Shown here in pieces: positions 1-5,792 of a stretch of 5,792 bases of DNA. A program made the position numbers and the translations under genes. Positions within the stretch are counted from its first letter, which is position 1. Each line of letters begins with the position of its first letter. The notes under the pieces are model-generated. The model was not told the origin of the DNA. It was given only the letters and a program-made list of their open reading frames with translations, and ran no database searches. The stretch comes from an uncultured Clostridia bacterium (lineage in GTDB: Bacteria > Bacillota > Clostridia > Oscillospirales > CAG-382): NCBI GenBank assembly GCA_905235695.1, contig CAJOMW010000096.1, positions 1-5,792 on the forward strand, written 5' to 3'.

Positions 1-1
1 G

Positions 2-202
2 ACAAGCTATGACAAGGCAGATTATACAGTTCCATGTGCGATAGTACTCGGAAGCGAGGGAGACGGCGTATCCGAGCTTGTAAAAAAGAACTGCGATTAC
101 ATAGTATCTATTCCCATGAGAGGGAAAGTAAACTCGCTTAACGTGTCCACCGCGGCGGCGGTGCTTCTTTACGAGGCGATAAAACAGAGAAGTAATAATT
201 AA
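2..202 (+). CDS. rlmB: SpoU/TrmH-family rRNA 2'-O-methyltransferase, RlmB-like (3' end only)
   Basis: Only the last 66 codons are present; the gene begins upstream of the window and ends at TAA 200-202. The residues match the C-terminal knot of SPOUT-class RNA 2'-O-ribose methyltransferases. IVLGSEGDGVS corresponds to SpoU motif 2, and SIPMRGKVNSLNVSTAAAVL to motif 3, where the conserved Asn/Ser and small residues line the AdoMet pocket. In this family RlmB methylates G2251 of 23S rRNA in the peptidyl-transferase centre, using S-adenosylmethionine in the cytoplasm. The closing SLNVSTAAAVLLYEAI pattern is typical of RlmB and of the related TrmH/YsgA-like enzymes, so the superfamily is certain but the exact target base is inferred. 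The next ORF starts 19 bases after the stop with its own strong ribosome binding site and no terminator between, which suggests co-transcription. Confidence 0.88.
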   Translation, partial: TSYDKADYTVPCAIVLGSEGDGVSELVKKNCDYIVSIPMRGKVNSLNVSTAAAVLLYEAIKQRSNN

Positions 203-208
203 CATATC

Positions 209-214
209 GGAGGG
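209..214 (+). promoter_or_regulatory. Ribosome binding site of the acidic-protein ORF
   Basis: GGAGGG lies 7 bases before the ATG at 222, a near-ideal Shine-Dalgarno match and spacing. It fixes the start of the acidic ORF and shows that the ORF is translated independently of the methyltransferase gene just upstream. Confidence 0.85.
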
Positions 215-221
215 TAAAGCA

Positions 222-704
222 ATGGCTGAAAAAGAAACTAAGGGCAGCGGTATTTTCAAGCGTTTCTTTGGCAATACAGAGCAGACGTCTGAAGATTTGA
301 ATGTTGTTGAGATTCTCGATTCAGAGAAGAAAAAGGCAGGTGAATCGGAGGAAGTCGTATCGGCGTCCGAGCACAGCGAAGATGATGCAATGCCTAACAT
401 GACTCTGGATGAAATGGACGATGTAAATACAAAGTCAGATGATAAAGCTCAGAAAATTTCGGAGAAAAATGCTGAAGCTCCCGAAGCTGAGAGCAATATC
501 GAAAAAGAAGCAAAAGACTTTTTCGAGAGCCACCACGACGAGTCAATAGAAGAAAAGGTAAACCATATACACGAAAATGCTATGCGCAGTTATGCAAGTG
601 AATATGACGACACAAGCTCTGACAGTGAAGTTGAAGATTCCGAGACATCTTCTGAAGAGCCGGAGGGCTCAGAGTCTGACAGCGATGACAGCAATGAGCA
701 ATGA
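222..704 (+). CDS. Acidic, probably disordered protein; likely the N-terminal part of a split gene
   Basis: This 160-codon ORF starts at an ATG with a strong GGAGGG site. I do not recognise a family. The first 20 or so residues contain a small basic/aromatic patch (GSGIFKRFFGN). The rest is highly polar: about 50 of 160 residues are Asp or Glu, Ser is abundant, and there is no hydrophobic segment, signal peptide or Cys. This is the composition of an intrinsically disordered tail. The ORF ends at TGA 702-704, inside the second copy of a perfect 7-bp tandem repeat (691-704). With one copy removed, the frame runs straight into the downstream membrane-protein ORF, whose first 80 or so residues are similarly acidic and Ser-rich. 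The likeliest reading is that this is the cytoplasmic N-terminal tail of that protein and not a separate gene. The alternative is a genuine two-gene unit with overlapping ends and translational coupling. Coding status is well supported; function is unknown. Confidence 0.75.
   Translation: MAEKETKGSGIFKRFFGNTEQTSEDLNVVEILDSEKKKAGESEEVVSASEHSEDDAMPNMTLDEMDDVNTKSDDKAQKISEKNAEAPEAESNIEKEAKDFFESHHDESIEEKVNHIHENAMRSYASEYDDTSSDSEVEDSETSSEEPEGSESDSDDSNEQ
662..667 (+). promoter_or_regulatory. Possible but poorly spaced ribosome binding site for the membrane-protein ORF
   Basis: GGAGGG occurs within the acidic ORF, but it is 17 bases from the ATG at 685 and 26 bases from the ATG at 694, both longer than usual. 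It would sit 8 bases from a CTG codon at 676, which is a rare start. The poor fit favours either reinitiation after the TGA at 702 or an original single-ORF arrangement in which no internal start was needed. The hexamer also simply encodes acidic-tail residues in the upstream frame. Confidence 0.3.
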
Positions 705-2634
705 AAGCGCCGCTTCTTCCGCAAAGACGCAGAGCTACAGTATGCAGCAGCTTATCGATGCATTGAAGTCGGGAAACTCTGCTTCATCTGATGAGGAAGA
801 TGATGAAGATGACGGCAAAAAGAAGAAAAAGAAAGCGCCTAAGGGGCTGGAGTTCACAGATGATGAAATAAATCTTGGCGAACATGATTCCGAGCTGTAT
901 GAAGATGTAAACGAGTACTATCACGACTTTGAGTACACAGAAAAAGCACAGGATACAACTCTTTTCAAAAGCTTCAGAAAGTCGGCTGTTGTTTCGTGCA
1001 TATCCGTGATACTCACATTTATATTTACGGCATTGTGCCTATGGTTTGAGGTAGGACACGGCGCCGGTCTTCCGTTTGCAAACGTAATGAGACCGGGAAG
1101 GTACGGACGTGTATTTTCGATGATCGTTCTTGAAATGCTGGCCGTATGTGCATTTCTCAACCTCGACGGACTTCTCAGAGGCGTGCGGAAGCTCTCTCTG
1201 AAGCGTCCGGCACCGGAATCAATAGCGTTTATTATTACGGTTGTCTGCGCCTTACATACTATAATTTCCGCAGCTTTAGCGTATGAATCCACGTCCCTCA
1301 AAACCTTCTGCTTTGCAGGATGCGGAGCGCTTCTCGTGCTCTCTGTAAATACGTTCATCAAGTCGTTCACAAGATTTAAGGCGTTCAGAGTAGTGCTTTC
1401 CAAAAAGCCGAAGCTCTCAACGAAAGCCCTAAGCGCTCTTGCGGAGGAGAGAACGGTATTTGATAAGTATCTCAATGAGGATTCGGATATTCTCGAAGTC
1501 GTTAAGACTGAATCGGTATCGGATTTTGTAAAGCATACGTACACCGTTCCTAAGGCTACGAATTTGTGTAATTTAATAATGTATGTAGTGCTTGCTGTCA
1601 GCGTAATAGCAGGGCTCATTACCGGATTTCTCATGCAGTTTTCGGTATACGATGCGATAACAAGCGGAGTATTTGTGTTCCTCTTCTCATGCCCGGTAAG
1701 TTTTCTTGTAGCTACGGCGCTCCCGTACTTTATCGCTTCTGTTCGCGCTTATAAATTACATTCGTCGATACTCGGAGAGGCCGCCTGCGATGTATACGAA
1801 AATGCGGGGGTCATATCCTTTGACGATACAGAGGCGTTTTCTCCGAAAGCCACAAAGGTTACAAGCATAAAGACTTATAACAACCACAGAATTGACAAGG
1901 TAGTCGTATACATGGCAAAGATTTTCGATAAGCTCGGAGGTCCTCTTTCAAGCGTATTCTCAAGCACCCTTCAGGATGCTTCTTATACAACGGACGACGT
2001 AATGCTGGTAGAAAACGCTGTTGACGGATTGAGGCTTACAATAGGCGAGGACGATGTGCTCGTCGGCACCGGAAACTTCCTGAGAATGTACGGTATCGAA
2101 ACCCCCATAGACGCCATTGACGAGACGGAGATGCGCTCGCTCACGAGCATTATATGGCTTGCATGCAATAATTCTCTCGCTGCAAAGTTCTACGTCAGAT
2201 ACGGACTTAACAGAAACTTTGAAGATATGCTTAAAAAGCTTTACGACGCAAGTATATGCAGCGGCGTAAAGACGGTCGATCCCGGCGTTGACGACCAGCT
2301 GCTCGGCGGCTTGCTTAAAGGTAAGAATTACCTTGTAAGAGTTATAAAGAGGGATAGCAAGGAGATAGGAAAGGTAGAGGAGAAGCTGCCCGGTGCTGTA
2401 ATTTCTACCTCCGGCGTACATAACTTCCTCAAAACCTTTATACTGGCGGACAAACTGAGAGGCGTGTATAAGTCAAACGTAGTGCTGTCGATAATCAGTG
2501 CGTTTATAGGAATCGTGCTTTCATTCCTGCTTGTGTTCAGCGGAGCACTGACCGGTTCGGCTGCGCTTATCGTGTTCCTCTTCCAGCTTGTTTGGCTGAT
2601 ACCCCAGGTAGTTATATCACTTCTTGGTAAATAA
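685..2634 (+). CDS. Degenerate P1B-type ATPase-like membrane protein (pseudo-ATPase)
   Basis: From the ATG at 685 this is 649 residues; the ATG at 694 is an equal alternative, overlapping the upstream stop. Residues 1-95 are polar, with an acidic run followed directly by six Lys (about 35-50). Eight hydrophobic helices lie near residues 101-121, 142-162, 179-200, 205-225, 294-316, 322-350, 597-620 and 625-646, the 4+2+2 pattern of heavy-metal P1B ATPases. Helix 6 carries Cys-Pro-Val at 336-338, where the family has CPC/CPx. The following region aligns by eye with the phosphorylation and nucleotide domains: SFDDTEAF (378-385) in place of the FDKTGT loop, GGPLSS (418-423) in place of the SEHPL motif, and VLVGTGNFLRMYGIE (458-472) resembling the family's VLIGN...GI segment. 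The loop between helices 4 and 5 is only about 70 residues and has no TGE. TGD and GDGxND are absent. ATP-driven transport is therefore unlikely; a structural, sensing or partner role is possible. It is probably the C-terminal part of one gene with the preceding ORF. Membrane nature is certain; the P-type origin is a recognition by eye. Confidence 0.8.
   Translation: MTAMSNESAASSAKTQSYSMQQLIDALKSGNSASSDEEDDEDDGKKKKKKAPKGLEFTDDEINLGEHDSELYEDVNEYYHDFEYTEKAQDTTLFKSFRKSAVVSCISVILTFIFTALCLWFEVGHGAGLPFANVMRPGRYGRVFSMIVLEMLAVCAFLNLDGLLRGVRKLSLKRPAPESIAFIITVVCALHTIISAALAYESTSLKTFCFAGCGALLVLSVNTFIKSFTRFKAFRVVLSKKPKLSTKALSALAEERTVFDKYLNEDSDILEVVKTESVSDFVKHTYTVPKATNLCNLIMYVVLAVSVIAGLITGFLMQFSVYDAITSGVFVFLFSCPVSFLVATALPYFIASVRAYKLHSSILGEAACDVYENAGVISFDDTEAFSPKATKVTSIKTYNNHRIDKVVVYMAKIFDKLGGPLSSVFSSTLQDASYTTDDVMLVENAVDGLRLTIGEDDVLVGTGNFLRMYGIETPIDAIDETEMRSLTSIIWLACNNSLAAKFYVRYGLNRNFEDMLKKLYDASICSGVKTVDPGVDDQLLGGLLKGKNYLVRVIKRDSKEIGKVEEKLPGAVISTSGVHNFLKTFILADKLRGVYKSNVVLSIISAFIGIVLSFLLVFSGALTGSAALIVFLFQLVWLIPQVVISLLGK
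691..704 (+). repeat. Perfect 7-bp tandem duplication at the ORF junction
   Basis: GCAATGA occurs twice in direct succession, at 691-697 and 698-704. Seven bases is one more than a multiple of three, so the second copy shifts the frame: it creates the TGA stop of the acidic ORF and sets the membrane-protein ORF out of phase with it. Collapsing the repeat to one copy gives the residues DDSNESAASS across the junction and a single 801-codon ORF from 222 to 2634. The duplication is read directly from the sequence. Its role as a mutation or as a phase switch is inferred. Confidence 0.9.
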
Positions 2635-2665
2635 GAAAAAAGAAAACAAAAACATAAAAATAATT

Positions 2666-2695
2666 GAGCCACAGATTCAGGTAAGTCTGTGGCTC
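2666..2695. terminator. Bidirectional intrinsic terminator between convergent genes
   Basis: A perfect 10-bp inverted repeat, GAGCCACAGA (2666-2675) and TCTGTGGCTC (2686-2695), encloses a 10-base loop. On the + strand it is followed by TTATGTTTAAG and then a run of T; on the - strand it is followed by a long T-rich stretch (the A-rich 2635-2662 read in reverse). It lies 31 bases after the stop of the + strand membrane-protein gene and 18 bases after the stop of the - strand lgt gene, so it can end both transcripts. The stem is read directly; termination is inferred. Confidence 0.88.
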
Positions 2696-2713
2696 TTATG
2701 TTTAAGTTGATTT

Positions 2714-3499
2714 TTATGCTTCTTTGACTTTTCTGAATTTCCCGAACGCAAGATACACTATCGCCGCAATAAGTACGGCAATACTAATCCACTGTGACGT
2801 CGAAAGTCCACCCCAAAAGCCTCTTATCACGTCTCCTCTGAAGAACTCGAGTATGAATCTCAGAGGCGCGTACATGAGACAGTAATAAGCGAGCAGGTTT
2901 CCTTTTCTTGTTACACGCTTTGAAAGAATTACGAGAATTGCAAATATCACTATCTCAAAGAACGCTTCGATAAGCTGAACCGGGAGAAGATAAACACCGT
3001 GCGGCGCAACGCTCGAGTTGTTTAACATCACGCCTATACTTTTGTCGACTTCTATTCCGTAGCAGCACCCCGCAAAGAAGCAGCCTACTCTGCCAAAGGC
3101 GTGTATCAGCGCAAATGAAGGGATTATTACGGGAAAATAGTCATATAACGATATGTCCATGACCTTTGCGTATATGGCTGCGGCAACGACCGCCCCAATA
3201 AAGCCGCCGTAGAAGACCATACCGCCGCTGATATAAGTGCTGATAAATAGGGAAGTATCGGTAAAGAGGTAATTAAAATCTGATATAAAGTCAGGCAGGA
3301 TCGTAATGATATACAGAACCTTTGCACCGATTGCAGCTCCTATTCCTCCCATTGCCATGATGTATGCACAGTGCGCTTTGTCAATGCCAAAGCTCTTGCA
3401 GCGCAGGTATGCGACTATCAAGCCAATCAAAAATCCCGTTACCGCCATAAGTCCATACATAGGGATAGTTCTTCCGAAAACTGTAATGTACTCAAGCAT
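2714..3499 (-). CDS. lgt: Prolipoprotein diacylglyceryl transferase family protein, divergent Cys-motif form
   Basis: The product is 261 residues, the usual Lgt length, with about seven hydrophobic helices. The family enzyme transfers diacylglycerol from phosphatidylglycerol to the lipobox Cys of preprolipoproteins at the outer face of the inner membrane. Recognisable parts are IPMYGLMAVTG near the N-terminus, SGGMVFYGG (91-99), GRVGCFFAGCCYG (136-148), LLPVQLIEA (171-179) and RFILEFFR (214-221). Compared with classical Lgt, the His of the HGG motif is Tyr and the Asn of GRxGNF is Cys, with two more Cys just after; the Arg of each motif is kept. I know this GCC-type motif from other Lgt-annotated proteins, but whether they acylate lipoproteins is uncertain. 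The ATG at 3499 is chosen over an upstream GTG at 3508 because AGAGGTGA (3512-3505) is then a correctly spaced binding site, whereas the GTG lies inside it. It sits 34 bases after the mutS2 stop, so the two are probably co-transcribed. Confidence 0.85.
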   Translation of the reverse strand: MLEYITVFGRTIPMYGLMAVTGFLIGLIVAYLRCKSFGIDKAHCAYIMAMGGIGAAIGAKVLYIITILPDFISDFNYLFTDTSLFISTYISGGMVFYGGFIGAVVAAAIYAKVMDISLYDYFPVIIPSFALIHAFGRVGCFFAGCCYGIEVDKSIGVMLNNSSVAPHGVYLLPVQLIEAFFEIVIFAILVILSKRVTRKGNLLAYYCLMYAPLRFILEFFRGDVIRGFWGGLSTSQWISIAVLIAAIVYLAFGKFRKVKEA

Positions 3500-3504
3500 T
3501 GATC

Positions 3505-3512
3505 TCACCTCT
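3505..3512 (-). promoter_or_regulatory. Ribosome binding site deciding the lgt start
   Basis: On the - strand AGAGGTGA is followed after 5 bases by the ATG at 3499. This overlaps and rules against the in-frame GTG at 3508 as the start, shortening the protein from 264 to 261 residues. Confidence 0.75.
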
Positions 3513-3533
3513 GAAAAGAATATATGACTGTTT

Positions 3534-5792
3534 TTACTTCATGGCAACGACAGTGACTCCGGAATCTCCTTCGCCGAAGGTGCCCGGCCTGAATGATGCA
3601 ACCCTCTTGTCGTGCCTCAGAAACTCCCAGACGGCTTTTCTGAGCGCTCCCGTGCCTTTTCCGTGTATTATCCGTACCGAGGGAAGGGTAGCTATGACGG
3701 CGTCGTCAAGAAACTTGTCAATGACTAAGATCGCATCGTCGCCTATCATACCGCGGATATCCAGCTCAAATTTTGCGTCAAGCGCTTTATCGGGAGCGCG
3801 CGGCGGAGCTTTTTTCTGCGGCTTCTGCTCCTTTTCTTCAATGAGACGGAGCTTTTTCTTCTTTGTCTTTATCTTTGCACTGCCTATCGCAACAGTGACG
3901 TTTTCACCGTCGATATTCACTATCTGCCCTGATTTTCCGAAGTCGGAAAGCTGAACGTTGTCGCCTACCACGTATTCGCGCGGAGGTATATATTCAGACT
4001 CGATTTTGTTTGCTATCTTTGAGTCCTTTGACGCATATCCGAGGGACTTTCTGACGTTTTCTCTCGTCTTTTCAAGCTCATTTTTGAAGTCTTCGGAATC
4101 CTTTTTTCTCTGTATCTCCTGGAGCTGGTCAAATACGTAATCCGCCGAGCTTCTCGCACGTTCAAGCAGTTCAGAAGCCTTTTTCTCCGCCGAGCTGCTT
4201 TCTCTTTCCATTCGCTCATTGAAATCTCTGCGCATTTTTTCGGCTTCCGCATACATTTTTTCAGCTTGTGCGAGCTTTTTATCTGCGTTCTCCCGTTTGC
4301 CTTCAAGCTCGAGCCGCTGTTTTTCAAGCTTTCTTATGATGCCTTCAAACGAGCGTGCCTCGCCGCCGAGCTTTGCTTTGGAGGCGTCAATTATATCCTT
4401 TGATATGCCGAGCCTTGAAGCGATTGCAAAGGCGTTTGAGCGGCCGGGAAGCCCGATGATCAGCTTATAAGTGGGGCGAAGAGTCTGAATGTCAAATTCG
4501 CAGGAAGCATTTGAAACGCCGGGCGTATCGAGAGCGTATGCTTTCAGCTCCGAATAGTGAGTGGTAGCGGCGCAGAGGCATTTGCACGACGTTACTTTTT
4601 CGAGTATCGACTGTGCGAGCGCCGCACCCTCCAGGGGATCTGTGCCTGCGCCAAGCTCGTCAAAAAGTATTAGTGAGTTTGGCGTGAAATTCCGGAGTAT
4701 CTCAACTATATTTACCATGTGGGCGGAAAAAGTAGAGAGCGACTGCTCAATGCTCTGCTCGTCTCCTATATCCGCAAGTATGCTGTCAAACACGGGAATT
4801 GTCGAGCCGTCATCACAGGGAATGTGAAGCCCGGTCTGCGCCATCATTGAAAGAAGTCCTATGGTTTTCAGTGTGACCGTCTTTCCGCCGGTATTGGGAC
4901 CTGTGATAACGAGCGTAGTAAAATTCTTGCCGAGATATACGGATATAGGCACAGCTTTGTCTTTGTCGAGAAGAGGGTGCCGGGCATTTATGAGATTTAT
5001 ATATTTGTTCTTGTTTATTACCGGCTCGCATGAAGATGTGGCAAGTGACATTTCGGCTTTTGCGAATATTACAGCTATATCGCATAGCGTGTTATAGCTT
5101 GAAATTATCTCGTGCGAGAATTTGTCACACTCAGCCGAAAGCTCGTATAAAATGCGCTCCATTTCGGCTTTTTCCTCCGCTTCGAGAGTGCGAAGGCGGT
5201 TATTTGCCTCGACTATCTGCATAGGCTCTATAAATACCGTTGAACCTGAGGCTGACGTGTCGTGGACAAGCCCTTTTATCTCGTTTTTGTATTCGTTCTT
5301 TACGGGAACGACGTATCTGCCGTTTCTTATGGTCACAATATTTTCCTGCAAATATTTTGACTCTGAACCGGAGGTGTATTTTTGAAGTATGTCTCTTATT
5401 TTATTTGACGCATTCTTTATAGACTGTCTTATCCCGAGCAGCTTTTGAGAAGCGCTGTCAGCCATCATATCTTCTGCTATTATTGCCGCAGTTATCCTGT
5501 CGCGCAGATATTTATTCGGCAAAAGACGCTGTCTGTACGAGTCGAGAAGGGGATACTTCTCGCCGAGCGTAAGATAAGAGCTGAGCGACATCACAGACGT
5601 CAGAACGGACGCAATTTCAAGCAAAGCCTGCATTGAGAGCATTGCGCCCTTTGACGCCATTGCCATATATTCGGTTATGTCTTTAGCCGAGCCGAAAGAC
5701 GGCGCACCCTTAACGTCGAGATATGCTTTTGCTTCGGTCACTTCCTTCTGCATATTTACTATCATTTCATAGGATACGGAGGGGCGAAGAGA
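3534..5792 (-). CDS. mutS2: MutS2 ATPase/endonuclease (5' end beyond the window)
   Basis: The frame stays open to the right edge: nine codons upstream of the ATG at 5765 encode SLRPSVSYE, matching the conserved LKPS segment of MutS2. That Met is internal, 752 residues are visible, and roughly 30-40 N-terminal residues are missing relative to the usual length of about 780. Counting from the Met at 5765, the motifs are Walker A GPNTGGKT (289-296; 4878-4901), the MutS-type signature STFSAHM (344-350), Walker B LILFDELGAGTDP (365-377) and TTHYSELK (401-408). A charged coiled coil (about 474-575) and a KOW-like segment (about 599-643) follow. The C-terminal Smr domain (about 665-743) carries LDIRG and HGKGTG and ends in SGVTVVAMK. 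MutS2 lacks the mismatch-recognition domain of MutS. Studied homologues bind branched DNA and limit recombination, and in Bacillus subtilis MutS2 splits collided ribosomes. All catalytic motifs look intact. It is transcribed toward lgt; its promoter is outside the window. Confidence 0.96.
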   Translation of the reverse strand, partial: SLRPSVSYEMIVNMQKEVTEAKAYLDVKGAPSFGSAKDITEYMAMASKGAMLSMQALLEIASVLTSVMSLSSYLTLGEKYPLLDSYRQRLLPNKYLRDRITAAIIAEDMMADSASQKLLGIRQSIKNASNKIRDILQKYTSGSESKYLQENIVTIRNGRYVVPVKNEYKNEIKGLVHDTSASGSTVFIEPMQIVEANNRLRTLEAEEKAEMERILYELSAECDKFSHEIISSYNTLCDIAVIFAKAEMSLATSSCEPVINKNKYINLINARHPLLDKDKAVPISVYLGKNFTTLVITGPNTGGKTVTLKTIGLLSMMAQTGLHIPCDDGSTIPVFDSILADIGDEQSIEQSLSTFSAHMVNIVEILRNFTPNSLILFDELGAGTDPLEGAALAQSILEKVTSCKCLCAATTHYSELKAYALDTPGVSNASCEFDIQTLRPTYKLIIGLPGRSNAFAIASRLGISKDIIDASKAKLGGEARSFEGIIRKLEKQRLELEGKRENADKKLAQAEKMYAEAEKMRRDFNERMERESSSAEKKASELLERARSSADYVFDQLQEIQRKKDSEDFKNELEKTRENVRKSLGYASKDSKIANKIESEYIPPREYVVGDNVQLSDFGKSGQIVNIDGENVTVAIGSAKIKTKKKKLRLIEEKEQKPQKKAPPRAPDKALDAKFELDIRGMIGDDAILVIDKFLDDAVIATLPSVRIIHGKGTGALRKAVWEFLRHDKRVASFRPGTFGEGDSGVTVVAMK

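Noticed and set aside
577..684. Upstream extension of the membrane-protein ORF to an ATG at 577
   Set aside because: In this stretch the residues are neither acidic nor family-like, while the overlapping frame is the acidic ORF with a strong ribosome binding site. The extension is an out-of-frame shadow.
690..706. Programmed ribosomal frameshift joining the acidic and membrane ORFs
   Set aside because: No canonical slippery heptamer or RF2-like CTTTGA signal is present at the junction. The perfect 7-bp duplication explains the frame change more simply.
921..1634. Long - strand ORF (237 codons) opposite the membrane-protein gene
   Set aside because: It lies wholly antisense to the P-type ATPase-like frame, whose helices and motifs are clearly meaningful. 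The antisense product resembles no family I know and looks like a shadow of codon bias.
1960..2421. Second - strand ORF (153 codons) opposite the same gene
   Set aside because: Same reasoning: antisense to a well-supported coding region, with no recognisable domain.
3568..3580. Palindrome CCTTCGCCGAAGG near the 3' end of mutS2
   Set aside because: It lies inside the conserved FGEGDSGVTVV coding segment, the loop would be too small for a stable hairpin and there is no T-tract. It is probably coincidental.
5763..5765. ATG at 5765 as the start of mutS2
   Set aside because: The frame is open upstream to the window edge and encodes SLRPSVSYE, a conserved part of MutS2, so this Met is internal.

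Overview
The window looks like a chromosomal housekeeping stretch from a Clostridia-type Bacillota, plausibly of the Ruminococcaceae/Oscillospiraceae kind. I infer this from the moderate GC, the strong AGGAGG-type ribosome binding sites, the presence of MutS2 and the protein flavour. No sequence search was possible, so the taxonomic call is tentative. There is no sign of a mobile element, CRISPR array, tRNA or rRNA.

Layout: two gene sets converge on a shared terminator. On the + strand (left) are the 3' end of a SpoU/TrmH-family 2'-O-ribose methyltransferase gene (rlmB-like), a 160-codon ORF for a very acidic, probably disordered protein, and a 649-codon ORF for an eight-helix membrane protein. 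On the - strand (right) are mutS2 (5' end cut by the window edge) and an lgt-type prolipoprotein diacylglyceryl transferase gene 34 bases downstream of it. Between the two sets, at 2666-2695, is a 10-bp perfect hairpin flanked by T-rich sequence on both strands, which fits a bidirectional terminator.

The left half holds the unusual material. First, the membrane protein has the helix layout and residual motifs of a P1B-type (heavy-metal) ATPase: four helices, a small loop, two helices with a Cys-Pro in the second, a large cytoplasmic region, and two final helices. It has nevertheless lost the catalytic signatures: DKTGT reads DDTEA, and TGE, TGD and GDGxND are not found. It appears to be a pseudo-ATPase. 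Second, the acidic ORF and the membrane-protein ORF meet exactly at a perfect 7-bp tandem duplication (GCAATGA twice, 691-704). Removing one copy joins the two ORFs into one uninterrupted 801-codon frame. The pair is therefore probably one gene, either broken by a slippage event or switched by it, with an acidic N-terminal tail of about 215 residues ahead of the first membrane helix.

The right half is more ordinary. MutS2 keeps all its ATPase and Smr motifs. The Lgt protein belongs to a divergent form in which the usual active-site Asn is replaced within a Cys-rich GRVGCFFAGCCYG motif, so its enzymatic role is less certain than the family name suggests.
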